Assembly: GCF_000350085.1 (NCBI RefSeq)
Contig: NZ_CAUM01000018.1
Span: forward strand, 1 to 40,533
Origin: Mesorhizobium metallidurans STM 2683
Lineage (GTDB): Bacteria > Pseudomonadota > Alphaproteobacteria > Rhizobiales > Rhizobiaceae
DNA length: 40,533 nucleotides
Reading direction: 5' to 3'
Both the position numbers and the translations under genes were made by a program. Shown piece after piece: positions 7,916-15,529 of this stretch. The notes beneath the pieces were generated by a model that was not told the origin of the DNA, ran no database searches, and worked only from the letters and a program-made list of their open reading frames with translations. The stretch's first letter is position 1; every line of letters begins with the position of its first letter.

Positions 7916-8992
7916 TTGGCACAGACATCTCATGGCGTCGGCGGGCTCAGCTATGATGCGAAGAAGCGCGCATGGCCTGCCGAATTCAACGTCTTCCTGG
8001 CGCTCATCATCCTCGTCGGCGCTTTCGAACTGATCGGCCGGGTCTTTCTTGGCGACAGCTTCCTGTTCAATACCCGCGACAATGTCGATGCGATCTTCAA
8101 CGAGGCGCGCCTGCAGATCATCATCCTGCAGGTGTCGATCGTCGGCATCATCGCCATCGGCGTCACGCAGGTGATCATCACCGGCGGTATCGATCTGTCC
8201 TCGGGCTCGATCGTCGGCGCCACGGCGATGATCGCCATGAGCTTCGCCCAGGTGGCGACGGTCAACGGCAACCCGAACCCCAAGGCGATGTTCCTCGCGC
8301 AGGGCTGGACCGACCTGCCTGTCATCGTGCCGCTAATCGTCGCGATCGGCTGCGGCCTGCTGGCCGGCCTGACCAACGGCCTGCTGATCGCCTATACGCG
8401 CATCCCGCCATTCATCGCCACGCTCGGCATGATGGTGACGGCGCGCGGCATCGCCAAATGGTGGTCAAAGGGACAGCCGATCTCGTTTCCCACCGACAGT
8501 TTCGCGGCAATAGGCAAGGGCCTGATGCCGGTCATCATCTTCATCTCGCTGGCGATATTGTTCCAGCTGATCCTGAGCTACACCAAATACGGCAAGCACT
8601 GTTATGCCATCGGCTCCAATGAGGACGCCGCGCGCATGTCCGGCATCAACGTCAAGAACCACAAGATCCTTGTCTACGCCATCGCCGGCATCCTCGCCTC
8701 GCTCGCCGCCGTGGTGCTGTGCTCCAAGAATCTCACCGCCCAGGCCGGCATGGGGGTGATGTACGAACTCGACGCGATCGCCATGGCGGTGATCGGCGGC
8801 GTCTCGCTGTCGGGCGGCCGAGGCTCGATCATCGGCACGGTGATCGGCTCGCTAATCTTCGGCGTCATCATCTCCGGTTTCACCTTCCTGCGCCTCGACG
8901 CCTACTACCAGGAGATGGTCAAGGGCGTGATCATCGTCGGCGCGGTCGTTCTCGACCAATGGCGCCAACGCCAGCGAGCCATAGGAGCCTGA
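7916..8992 (+). CDS. Sugar/inositol ABC transporter permease
   Basis: A permease of about 358 residues from the BPD_transp_2 family, the membrane component of ribose/inositol-type ABC importers. It has about 9-10 hydrophobic segments. GVTQVIITGGIDLSSGSIVG is the conserved motif shared by ribose- and inositol-type permeases, and the C-terminal GGVSLSGGRGSIIGTVIG loop is also typical. The preferred start is TTG at 7916, with GGAGG 8 bases upstream; ATG at 7895 or 7826 would include the intergenic repeat. It should form the channel for the substrate delivered by the upstream binding protein. The gene ends two bases before the ATPase start. Confidence 0.88.
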   Translation: MAQTSHGVGGLSYDAKKRAWPAEFNVFLALIILVGAFELIGRVFLGDSFLFNTRDNVDAIFNEARLQIIILQVSIVGIIAIGVTQVIITGGIDLSSGSIVGATAMIAMSFAQVATVNGNPNPKAMFLAQGWTDLPVIVPLIVAIGCGLLAGLTNGLLIAYTRIPPFIATLGMMVTARGIAKWWSKGQPISFPTDSFAAIGKGLMPVIIFISLAILFQLILSYTKYGKHCYAIGSNEDAARMSGINVKNHKILVYAIAGILASLAAVVLCSKNLTAQAGMGVMYELDAIAMAVIGGVSLSGGRGSIIGTVIGSLIFGVIISGFTFLRLDAYYQEMVKGVIIVGAVVLDQWRQRQRAIGA

Positions 8993-8994
8993 CC

Positions 8995-9762
8995 ATGTCG
9001 GACATCGTTCTCAAGACCGAAAACCTGACCAAGCGCTATGGCGGCGTGCATGCGCTGGAAGGCGCTGACTTCGAGCTGCGCAAGGGCGAGCATGTCGCCA
9101 TCATGGGCGACAATGGCGCCGGCAAATCGACCTTCGTGCGCCAGATCACCGGCGTCGAACAGCGCACCGACGGCAAGGTCTGGTTCGACGGCAAGGAAGT
9201 GAACTTCGCCGGCCCGATCGAGGCGCGCGAGGCCGGCATCGAGACGGTGTTCCAGAACCTGGCGCTCGCCGACGATCTCGACGTGCCGTCCAATCTGTTC
9301 CTCGGCCGCGAAAAGGTGCTGTTCAATCTCGGACCGTTCTCGATCCTCGACCGCAAATATATGCGCAAGGCGACCGAGGCGGCGCTGGTCCGCACCGCAG
9401 TCAAGATTCCCAACCTCAACAACACCATCCGCCACATGTCGGGCGGCCAGCGCCAGTGCGTGGCGATCGCCAGGACCGCCACCTTCGCCTCTAAGCTGAT
9501 CATCATGGACGAGCCGACGGCAGCGCTTGGCGTGCAGGAGACGGCGCAGGTCGAAAACATCATCCGCACGCTGAAGGCCAATGGCGAGCCGCTGATCCTG
9601 ATCAGCCACAATATGCGCCAGGTGTTCGACCTGGTCGACCGCATCGTCGTCTTCCGGCGGGGCAAGATCGTCGCCAATCTGCGCAAGCAGGACACCGACG
9701 GAAACGACATCGTTGCCTACATCACCGGCTCCAAGACCGGGGAGGCGGCGCTTGCGGCCTAG
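8995..9762 (+). CDS. Sugar/inositol ABC transporter ATPase, single domain
   Basis: A 255-residue ABC ATPase. Walker A is GDNGAGKST (near residues 37-45), the signature is MSGGQRQ and Walker B is LIIMDEP, followed by the switch His in LISHNMRQ. It has one nucleotide-binding domain, unlike the fused double ATPases of most ribose-type importers (compare the gene at 27646-29190), so it presumably works as a homodimer in the manner of FrcA of rhizobia. The start ATG follows AGGAGCC and lies two bases after the permease stop, which implies co-translation. It energises uptake by the binding protein and permease encoded upstream. Confidence 0.9.
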   Translation: MSDIVLKTENLTKRYGGVHALEGADFELRKGEHVAIMGDNGAGKSTFVRQITGVEQRTDGKVWFDGKEVNFAGPIEAREAGIETVFQNLALADDLDVPSNLFLGREKVLFNLGPFSILDRKYMRKATEAALVRTAVKIPNLNNTIRHMSGGQRQCVAIARTATFASKLIIMDEPTAALGVQETAQVENIIRTLKANGEPLILISHNMRQVFDLVDRIVVFRRGKIVANLRKQDTDGNDIVAYITGSKTGEAALAA

Positions 9763-9812
9763 CACCGGCGCAACAGCGGGTCTTCGGCTGCCTGCTGTTC
9801 GTTAGAACACCA

Positions 9813-9841
9813 CCCGCGCTTCTCTGCCTGACAGGCGCGGG
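9813..9841 (+). other. Stem-loop between the transporter ATPase gene and idhA
   Basis: CCCGCGC (9813-9819) pairs with GCGCGGG (9835-9841) around a 15-base loop. No T-run follows, so it is more likely a processing or stability element than a terminator. It lies within the 115-base gap between the transporter genes and idhA. Confidence 0.4.
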
Positions 9842-9877
9842 CTCGCCACGTTCGAATCATTCTTAAAGGAATTCCAG

Positions 9878-10870
9878 ATGACTATCCGCTTCGCTCTTCT
9901 CGGCGCCGGCCGTATCGGCAAGGTCCACGCCCGCGCTGTCGGCTCCAATCCGCAGGCCAAACTGGTTGCGGTGGCGGACGCCTTCGAGAAGGCGGCGACC
10001 GATCTGGCATCGGCCTATGGCGCCGAAGTGCGCAGCATCGAAGCCATCGAAAAGGCGGCCGACATCGACGCGGTCGTCATCTGCACGCCGACCGACACCC
10101 ACGCCGATTTGATCGAGCGTTTCGCCAAGGCCGGCAAGGCGATCTTCTGCGAAAAGCCGATCCACCTCGACGTAAAGCGCGTGGAAAAATGCCTGGCCGT
10201 GGTCGACAAGGCCAAGGCCACCTTGATGGTCGGTTTCAACCGCCGCTTCGACCCGCATTTCGCCGCCGTGCGCAAGGCGATCGACGACGGCGCCATCGGC
10301 ACGGTCGAGATGGTGACCATCACGTCGCGCGATCCCGGCCCGCCGCCGCTCGACTATATCAGCCGCTCGGGCGGTATCTTCCGCGACATGACCATCCATG
10401 ACTTCGACATGGCGCGCTTCCTGCTCGGCGAGGAGCCGGTGGCGGTCAGCGCGCATGCCTCGGTGCTGGTCGACAGACAAATCGGCGAGGCCGGAGATTT
10501 CGACAGCGTCAGCGTCATCCTCGAGACCGCTTCCGGCAAGCAGTGCGTCATCTCCAATTCGCGCCGCGCCACCTATGGCTATGATCAGCGCATCGAGGTG
10601 CATGGATCGAAGGGCATGGTTGCCGCCGAGAACCAGCGGCCGGTGTCGATCGAACTGGCCAACGACAAGGGCTACACGCGCCCGCCGCTGCACGACTTCT
10701 TCATGACCCGCTACATCGACGCCTATGCCAATGAGATCGCCGCCTTCATCGCGGCTGTGACATCGGGCAAGAAGGCGGCGCCGAGCGGCAAGGACGGGCT
10801 TGTTGCCCTGGAACTGGCGGACGCGGCGCTGAAGTCGGCGAAGTCCGGCAAGACCGTCCGCCTCGACTAA
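9878..10870 (+). CDS. idhA: Inositol 2-dehydrogenase
   Basis: A 330-residue Gfo/Idh/MocA-family NAD-dependent dehydrogenase that oxidises myo-inositol to 2-keto-myo-inositol (scyllo-inosose), the first step of inositol catabolism. The Rossmann motif GAGRIGKVHA lies at residues 9-18, the EKP motif with the catalytic Lys93 at 92-94, and the D170-x3-H174 pair in RDMTIHDFD. These match the Lys-Asp-His set of IolG/IdhA. The length equals that of rhizobial IdhA. A GGAATTCC motif lies just before the ATG, with a weak AAAGGA as ribosome site. It follows the transporter genes, so uptake and first oxidation are co-expressed, while the rest of the pathway lies at 17.5-23.7 kb. Confidence 0.92.
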   Translation: MTIRFALLGAGRIGKVHARAVGSNPQAKLVAVADAFEKAATDLASAYGAEVRSIEAIEKAADIDAVVICTPTDTHADLIERFAKAGKAIFCEKPIHLDVKRVEKCLAVVDKAKATLMVGFNRRFDPHFAAVRKAIDDGAIGTVEMVTITSRDPGPPPLDYISRSGGIFRDMTIHDFDMARFLLGEEPVAVSAHASVLVDRQIGEAGDFDSVSVILETASGKQCVISNSRRATYGYDQRIEVHGSKGMVAAENQRPVSIELANDKGYTRPPLHDFFMTRYIDAYANEIAAFIAAVTSGKKAAPSGKDGLVALELADAALKSAKSGKTVRLD

Positions 10871-11013
10871 GGTGTGTTGATATTCAGGTGATGCCGGCCT
10901 GCAAACGGCGGCTTCCTGCGCTTCCGGTGCTCACGTACCCAACAGTACGCTCCGCTCCGGTTCTCGGAAACCACCATTTTCGGCTCGGCCTGACCTGAAT
11001 CTGAACACACCTT
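10869..11013. repeat. Dispersed palindromic repeat, family 1, copy 1
   Basis: A 145-base element with terminal inverted repeats: AAGGTGTGTT at the left end and AACACACCTT at the right, continuing imperfectly inward (ATATTCAGGT against ACCTGAATCT). The interior includes an inner CGTAC...GTACG palindrome. It shares most of its sequence with the element at 26365-26573. It begins on the last bases of the idhA stop codon. Its function is unknown; folding of the transcript or transcription termination is possible. Confidence 0.8.
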
Positions 11014-11046
11014 GGGCTATTTGGTATCGAACACAGGAGCAGAGCG

Positions 11047-11841
11047 ATGAACGGTTCCGCCGATCGCAATTCCGAGACACGCGCAATCGTTACCGGCGGC
11101 GCGCAAGGCATCGGCTTTGCCGTCGCCGCTGCATTGGCCGACGAGGGCTGCCGGGCGCTGGCGCTGATCGGCCGCTCGCAGGAGAAAGGCGACAAGGCCG
11201 TCGCCACCCTCAAGAAGTCAGGCGTCGACGCCATCTTCATCGGCGCCGACGTCGCCAAAGTGGCCGACTGCAAGCGCGCTGTCGACACTGCGATCGGCCA
11301 TTTCGGCACCATCAATGCGCTGGTCAACGCGGCGGCCACCTCGGCGCGCGGTTCGCTGGTCGAGACCAGCGAAGAGCTTTTCGACACCATCTTCGCGACC
11401 AATGTGCGTGGACCGTTTTTCCTGATGCAGGGCGTGGTGGCGCACCTGCTGGACAAGAAGGCGCCGGGATCGATCGTCAATGTACTGTCGATGTCGGCGC
11501 ATTGCGGCCAGTCGTTCCTGACGCCCTATTCGACCAGCAAGGGCGCGCTGATGACGCTGACCAAGAATGTCGCCAATGCCTATCGCGGCAATCGCATCCG
11601 CTGCAACGCCGTGCTGCCGGGCTGGATGGACACCGAGGGCGAGGCGATCGTGCAGAAGAAATGGCACGATGCGCCCGACAACTGGCTGGAAAAGGCCGAG
11701 GCCGCGCAGCCGATGGGTCAATTGGTGAAGCCGGACCAGCTTGCCCGGCTGATCAGCTACATGGTCAGCCCGCAATCCGGCGTCATGACCGGGTCGCTGG
11801 TCGACTATGACCAGAACATCGCCGGGTCGTCGCCGGAATGA
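11047..11841 (+). CDS. Short-chain dehydrogenase/reductase
   Basis: A 264-residue classical SDR. The NAD(P)-binding motif is TGGAQGIG (residues 16-23), the structural motif is VNAAAT (NNAG-like), and the catalytic Ser-Tyr-Lys set appears as VLSMSAHCG with PYSTSKG. The substrate cannot be read from the sequence. Because it follows idhA in the same direction, separated only by a palindromic repeat, it may oxidise or epimerise an inositol, inosose or sugar related to the operon's substrate. Start ATG 11047 has CAGGAGCAGAGCG upstream, a good ribosome site. The C-terminus (VDYDQNIAGSSPE) is typical of sugar-type SDRs. Confidence 0.85.
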   Translation: MNGSADRNSETRAIVTGGAQGIGFAVAAALADEGCRALALIGRSQEKGDKAVATLKKSGVDAIFIGADVAKVADCKRAVDTAIGHFGTINALVNAAATSARGSLVETSEELFDTIFATNVRGPFFLMQGVVAHLLDKKAPGSIVNVLSMSAHCGQSFLTPYSTSKGALMTLTKNVANAYRGNRIRCNAVLPGWMDTEGEAIVQKKWHDAPDNWLEKAEAAQPMGQLVKPDQLARLISYMVSPQSGVMTGSLVDYDQNIAGSSPE

Positions 11842-12116
11842 CGCCGGCGAGTCTAGCGGAACGCCCATCACTTCGTCATCCACGGGCGGAGCAAGGAGCG
11901 TAGCGACGCAGCGTAGACCCGAGGATCCACGCCGTGACTTCAACGCGTTGCCGCGGTGCAGAATTCTGCTCCGCTGCGCTCTTCGGCTAGCGTCACGGCA
12001 TGGATCCCAGGGTCTCCGCGACGGAGCTTCGCTCCTGCTTTACCCTGGGATGACGAAGTTCGGGCGGCTTCAGCCAATCGCGAATGGGCTGGAGTAGACC
12101 TGCTCCTCATCAGACA
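11842..12116. other. Intergenic region
   Basis: The stretch between the SDR and the aroG leader promoter contains no gene. Most of it is the family 2 palindromic repeat at 11871-12058. The remaining bases lead into the aroG promoter. Confidence 0.6.
11871..12058. repeat. Dispersed palindromic repeat, family 2, copy 1
   Basis: A 188-base element bounded by CTTCGTCATCC-type ends (11871) and GGATGACGAAG (12048-12058). Inside are matching blocks GGAGCAAGGAGCG and CGACGGAGCTTCGCTCCTG, and the words CATGGATCC/GGATCCACG. A second copy with clear overall similarity lies at 22617-22802. Such elements are widespread in Mesorhizobium-type genomes. They show no coding potential. Confidence 0.8.
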
Positions 12117-12145
12117 CGTGACAAGCGCCTCGGCTTCGACTATAT
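12117..12145 (+). promoter_or_regulatory. Promoter of the aroG leader
   Basis: CGTGAC (12117-12122), a 17-base spacer, then CTATAT (12140-12145). This is one base from the rhizobial sigma-70 consensus CTTGAC-N17-CTATAT. A start point 6-8 bases downstream would fall at about 12151-12153, on the ATG of the leader peptide, so the leader message may be leaderless, as reported for the trp leader of Sinorhizobium. Confidence 0.7.
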
Positions 12146-12152
12146 GAGCCTC

Positions 12153-12224
12153 ATGATCAACCCGACCGCCACGTATTGGTACTTTAGGAGCTCGCTGGCG
12201 GCGGGAGGATTGCGCTCGATCTGA
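12153..12224 (+). CDS. Aromatic leader peptide of aroG attenuator
   Basis: A 23-codon open frame beginning MINPTATYWYFRSS, with the consecutive codons TAT TGG TAC TTT (Tyr-Trp-Tyr-Phe) at 12174-12185 and the stop TGA at 12222. An in-frame ATG at 12144 would give 26 codons but overlaps the promoter -10. Four aromatic codons in a row in a short frame, directly upstream of alternative RNA stems and a DAHP synthase gene, is the hallmark of a ribosome-mediated attenuator. The ribosome would stall when charged Tyr, Trp or Phe tRNA is scarce. There is no Shine-Dalgarno sequence, which fits leaderless translation. Confidence 0.8.
   Translation: MINPTATYWYFRSSLAAGGLRSI
12195..12202 (+). promoter_or_regulatory. 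Antiterminator arm of the aroG attenuator
   Basis: CTGGCGGC here is identical to the 3' arm of the terminator (12260-12267). It is perfectly complementary to GCCGCCAG at 12250-12257, so it can form an 8-bp antiterminator that excludes the terminator. It lies 10 bases after the last aromatic codon. A ribosome stalled at the aromatic codons would leave it free, whereas one reaching the leader stop would cover or disturb it. Confidence 0.7.
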
Positions 12225-12248
12225 AGATTGCAGCATCGAAATCCGAAC

Positions 12249-12273
12249 AGCCGCCAGACCTGGCGGCTTTTTT
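12249..12273 (+). terminator. Intrinsic terminator of the aroG attenuator
   Basis: AGCCGCCA (12249-12256) and TGGCGGCT (12261-12268) form an 8-bp GC-rich stem with the loop GACC, followed by a run of T to 12273. It lies 40 bases before the aroG start and so would end leader transcripts when aromatic amino acids are plentiful. Confidence 0.85.
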
Positions 12274-12312
12274 GTTTCAGCCGGCAGGTCTCCCAATCAG
12301 GAGCAGAAAGCC

Positions 12313-13404
12313 GTGTTGACCACCACAGACGATCTTCGGGTCAAGGAAATCAGGGAACTGAGTACGCCGGACCAGGTGATGCGGGAGATCCCGCGCACGC
12401 TGACGGCGACGCGTACCGTTGCCGCCTCACGCAACGCCATCCATTCCATCCTGACCGGCGCCGACGACCGGCTGGTGGTCATCGTCGGCCCCTGTTCGAT
12501 CCACGACCCGGTCGCCGCCGTGGACTATGCCAGCCGTCTGGCCGCGCTGCGCGAGAGCCTGGCGGACCGGCTGGAGATCGTGATGCGCGTCTATTTCGAG
12601 AAGCCGCGCACGACGGTCGGCTGGAAGGGCCTGATCAACGATCCCGACCTCGACGACAGCTTCAACATCGACAAGGGGCTGCGGATGGCGCGCAACGTGC
12701 TTTCGGCGGTCAACAATCTCGGCCTGCCGGCGGCGACCGAATTCCTCGACATGGCCACGCCGCAATACATTGCCGACCTCGTCGCCTGGGGCGCGATCGG
12801 CGCGCGCACGACCGAGAGCCAGATCCATCGCGAGCTCGCATCGGGCCTCTCCTGCCCGGTCGGTTTCAAGAATGGCACCGACGGCAATGTGCGGATCGCC
12901 GCCGAGGCGGTGAAATCCGCCGCCCAGCCGCATCATTTCATGGCGGTGACGAAAGGCGGGCGCAGCGCCATTGCGACAACCACCGGCAATGAGGACTGCC
13001 ATGTCATCCTGCGCGGCGGCATCCAGCCCAACTATGACGCGGCGAGCATCGCGGCGGCCAGTGCGGAACTCGGCCGGACCGGCGTGGCGCCGCGGCTGAT
13101 GATCGATGTCAGCCACGCCAACAGCTCGAAGAAGCCGGAGAACCAGCCGAAGGTGGCGGCCGACGTGGCCGGCCAGGTGGCTGCGGGCGACGAGCGCATC
13201 ATCGGCGTCATGATCGAGAGCAACCTCGTCGCCGGCCGCCAGGACGTTGTATCAGGCAAGCCGCTCGTCTATGGCCAGAGCATCACCGATGGCTGTATCG
13301 ACTGGGCGACCACCGAGACCGTGCTGCACGGTCTTGCCGACGCCGTCGAACAGCGCCGATCGGCGCGCCAGGCCCTGATATCAAGCCGCCCGGGGGCCGC
13401 CTGA
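12313..13404 (+). CDS. aroG: DAHP synthase, class I (AroG/AroF type)
   Basis: A 363-residue class I 3-deoxy-D-arabino-heptulosonate 7-phosphate synthase. It condenses phosphoenolpyruvate with erythrose 4-phosphate, the first step of aromatic amino acid biosynthesis. Recognisable blocks are VVIVGPCSIHDP (about 56-67), VYFEKPRTTVGWKGLINDP, TEFLDMATPQY, GARTTESQIHRELASG, GFKNGTDG and IDVSHANSSK. The length is that of the E. coli enzymes. The start is GTG at 12313, 10 bases after AGGAG; a TTG follows directly. Expression is probably controlled by the upstream attenuator carrying Tyr-Trp-Tyr-Phe codons. The gene is metabolically unrelated to the inositol genes around it and converges with the next gene 10 bases away. 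Most free-living rhizobia also have a class II enzyme, so this may be one of two isozymes. Confidence 0.93.
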   Translation: MLTTTDDLRVKEIRELSTPDQVMREIPRTLTATRTVAASRNAIHSILTGADDRLVVIVGPCSIHDPVAAVDYASRLAALRESLADRLEIVMRVYFEKPRTTVGWKGLINDPDLDDSFNIDKGLRMARNVLSAVNNLGLPAATEFLDMATPQYIADLVAWGAIGARTTESQIHRELASGLSCPVGFKNGTDGNVRIAAEAVKSAAQPHHFMAVTKGGRSAIATTTGNEDCHVILRGGIQPNYDAASIAAASAELGRTGVAPRLMIDVSHANSSKKPENQPKVAADVAGQVAAGDERIIGVMIESNLVAGRQDVVSGKPLVYGQSITDGCIDWATTETVLHGLADAVEQRRSARQALISSRPGAA

Positions 13405-13414
13405 CGCCGAGGAG

Positions 13415-14524
13415 TTATCGCACATCCACCCAACGCTTTTCCTCGAACGAGCGCGCCATCGCATGCACGGTGCGCTCGATCTCCAGGCCCTCGTCGAAGT
13501 CGATGATGCGTGCCGGCTTGCCGGCCAGCCTGGTCAGCAGTTCGCGGCACTCGATCATCTTGAGGTCGTTGAAGCCGAGGCCGTGGCCGGGCGCCGGCAC
13601 GAAGGCGTCGTAAGGCTTGTGGTGCGGCGCCACCAGGATGGTGCGGTAGCCCTGCTCTGTCGGGCGGTCTGATGTGAGATAGAGCTGGAACTCGTTCATC
13701 CGCTCCTGGTCGTAGAGGATCGAGCCCTTCGAGCCGAATATCTGGATGGCGATGCGGCCCTTGCGGCCCCAGGCCGAACGGTTGACCAAAAGCGTGGAGG
13801 CGACGCCGTTTTCGAGACGCATGAGCACGCTGGCGATGTCGTAGGTCTCGACCGCGCGGCGACCGCCGGAAGCGAGTTTGCGGTCGGCATAGGGCTTGGT
13901 CATGTCGCACATGACGCGGGCGACGCGGCCGAACAGCACCGAAACCAGCGACAGCGGATGCACGGCGAAATCGTCGAGCGCGCCGTAGCCGGAGGCCGCC
14001 TCGTGCTTCCAGAAGAACAGCGCCTCCGGATCGGCCATGAAATCCTCGTCCATCTCGATACGCAGAAGGTTGACGTCGCCGATGATCTTCTCGTCGAGCA
14101 GCGCGCCGATATGGCGGATGGCGGGGTTCTGGATGTAGTTGTAGCCGAGCGCCGCCACCTTGCCGGACTTTTTCGCTGCTGCCGCCATGGCTCGCGCTTC
14201 GGCGAAGCCCGGTGCCATCGGTTTTTCGCACCATAGATGCTTGCCGGCTTCGAGGATGGCGATGGCCATTTCGGGATGGAACTGGTTTGGCGTCGTCAAC
14301 GAGACGATATCGACCTCGGGGTCGTTGACGACGGCGCGCCAATCGCCTGAGCCTTTGGCGAAGCCGAACTCGCCTGCCTTGCGTTTGGCAAGCTCGTCAT
14401 TGATCTCGCCGAGATGGACCAGCCTCGGCTTGGCCACGTCGGGAAAGACGGTGCCGACGGCGTTCCAGGCGATGGCATGGCACTTGCCCATGAAGCCCGT
14501 GCCGATGAGGCCCACTCCGACCAT
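13415..14524 (-). CDS. Gfo/Idh/MocA family dehydrogenase
   Basis: A 369-residue NAD(P)-dependent oxidoreductase of the same superfamily as IdhA. The N-terminus is VGVGLIGTGFMGKCHA, CEKPMAPG carries the catalytic Lys, and ALDDFAVHPL supplies the Asp-x3-His pair. The start at 14524 puts GGAG 9 bases upstream; ATG 14533 and an upstream frame from 14605 are less likely. It is divergent from the IolR-like regulator, so it is probably an iol-regulon enzyme acting on another inositol stereoisomer (scyllo- or chiro-inositol) or on a rhizopine-derived inosamine, as MocA does. The exact substrate cannot be deduced. It is clearly distinct from idhA at 9878. Confidence 0.85.
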   Translation of the reverse strand: MVGVGLIGTGFMGKCHAIAWNAVGTVFPDVAKPRLVHLGEINDELAKRKAGEFGFAKGSGDWRAVVNDPEVDIVSLTTPNQFHPEMAIAILEAGKHLWCEKPMAPGFAEARAMAAAAKKSGKVAALGYNYIQNPAIRHIGALLDEKIIGDVNLLRIEMDEDFMADPEALFFWKHEAASGYGALDDFAVHPLSLVSVLFGRVARVMCDMTKPYADRKLASGGRRAVETYDIASVLMRLENGVASTLLVNRSAWGRKGRIAIQIFGSKGSILYDQERMNEFQLYLTSDRPTEQGYRTILVAPHHKPYDAFVPAPGHGLGFNDLKMIECRELLTRLAGKPARIIDFDEGLEIERTVHAMARSFEEKRWVDVR

Positions 14525-14559
14525 TTCCGTCATCTCCAAATGCAAAGGGAAAATTCGTG

Positions 14560-14575
14560 TGGATGAATTAATCCA
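14560..14575. promoter_or_regulatory. Candidate operator between dehydrogenase and iolR
   Basis: TGGATGAATTAATCCA is a 16-base palindrome with a single mismatched pair. It lies in the divergent spacer and is flanked by AT-rich sequence. Nearby, CCATTT (14573-14578) also pairs with AAATGG (14586-14591). The position suits a site for control of both divergent genes. It does not match the GGAA-N6-TTCC motif, so the binding protein is unknown. Confidence 0.45.
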
Positions 14576-14662
14576 TTTCTTTTGCAAATGGAACGTGTGA
14601 CTCATTTTTTATGGCCTTCTTGCACAAGCCGGCTATGATGAGGCAGGAGAGGGAATACCAAT

Positions 14663-15529
14663 ATGGCCTTGGGCGGAGCGACGATGGACGAACGGGTCCC
14701 CCGCGATTTCGAGACGTTGCGCGCGACAATCCTGGAGCGGCGCCAGAGCCTGCCCAAGCGTATCGCCCAAATCGCCGCCTATGCGCTCGACAATCCTGAC
14801 GACATTGCCTTCGGCACCGCCGCCAGCATCGCCGCTTCGGCGGGTGTCCAGCCTTCGACGCTGATCCGCTTTGCCCAGCAGCTTGGCTTCGACGGCTTCA
14901 CCAGCCTGCAGCAGGTGTTTCGCGAGCGCCTGCGCGAGCGCAATTCCTCCTATGACGAAAGACTCGCGGCATTGCGCGCCAAAGCCGAAGAGGGCGCCGG
15001 CCATCGGGCGATTTTCGACGGCTTCGTCGCCGCCGCCAGCACTTCGCTCAGCGACATTTCGCGCACGCTGAACGAAGCGCATTTCGAAGAGGCGATCGCC
15101 CTTTTGGCAAAGGCCGAGACGATCTATGTGCTGGCCAAGCGCCGCTCCTATCCGGTCGCCTCCTACATCGCCTATGCGCTGGGCAAGCTCAAGATCCGCA
15201 ACCAGCTGATCGAGTCGGCCGCCGGCCTGAACGCCGAGATGATCGGCTTTGCCACGCCGGCGGATGCCGTCATCGCCATCAGTTTTTCGCCCTATGCGCC
15301 GGCGACCATCGAGGAGACGCGCGCCATCTCGGACCAGGGCGTGCCTATCGTGGCCATCACCGACAGCTCGTTTTCGCCGCTTGCCCAGTTCGCCAAGGTC
15401 TGGTTCGAGGTCGCCGAGGCCGATTTCGGCGGCTTCCGCTCGCTGTCGGCGACGATGGCGCTGGCCATGGCGCTGACCGTTGCCGTCGGCGAGAAGCGGC
15501 GCGACACGGGCAGGAAACGCAAGGTCTAG
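14663..15529 (+). CDS. iolR: RpiR/MurR-family regulator, IolR-like
   Basis: A 288-residue regulator with an N-terminal RpiR helix-turn-helix (about residues 20-90; IAASAGVQPSTLIRFAQQLGFDGFTSLQQVF) and a C-terminal SIS sugar-phosphate-binding domain (about 130-260; AETIYVLAKRRSYPVASYIAYAL, then DAVIAISFSPYAPATIEETR). In Sinorhizobium the inositol repressor IolR is an RpiR/SIS protein, thought to respond to a phosphorylated pathway intermediate. The iol genes lie nearby and sites resembling the IolR motif occur at two operons here. ATG 14684 (GGAG 5 bases upstream) is an alternative start. Its stop overlaps that of the convergent AraC gene by four bases. Confidence 0.82.
   Translation: MALGGATMDERVPRDFETLRATILERRQSLPKRIAQIAAYALDNPDDIAFGTAASIAASAGVQPSTLIRFAQQLGFDGFTSLQQVFRERLRERNSSYDERLAALRAKAEEGAGHRAIFDGFVAAASTSLSDISRTLNEAHFEEAIALLAKAETIYVLAKRRSYPVASYIAYALGKLKIRNQLIESAAGLNAEMIGFATPADAVIAISFSPYAPATIEETRAISDQGVPIVAITDSSFSPLAQFAKVWFEVAEADFGGFRSLSATMALAMALTVAVGEKRRDTGRKRKV

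Noticed and set aside
10869..11013. Short open frames inside the family 1 and family 2 repeats that look like small hypothetical proteins
   Set aside because: Similar peptides appear at both copies of each repeat only because the DNA is repeated; there is no ribosome site or independent conservation.
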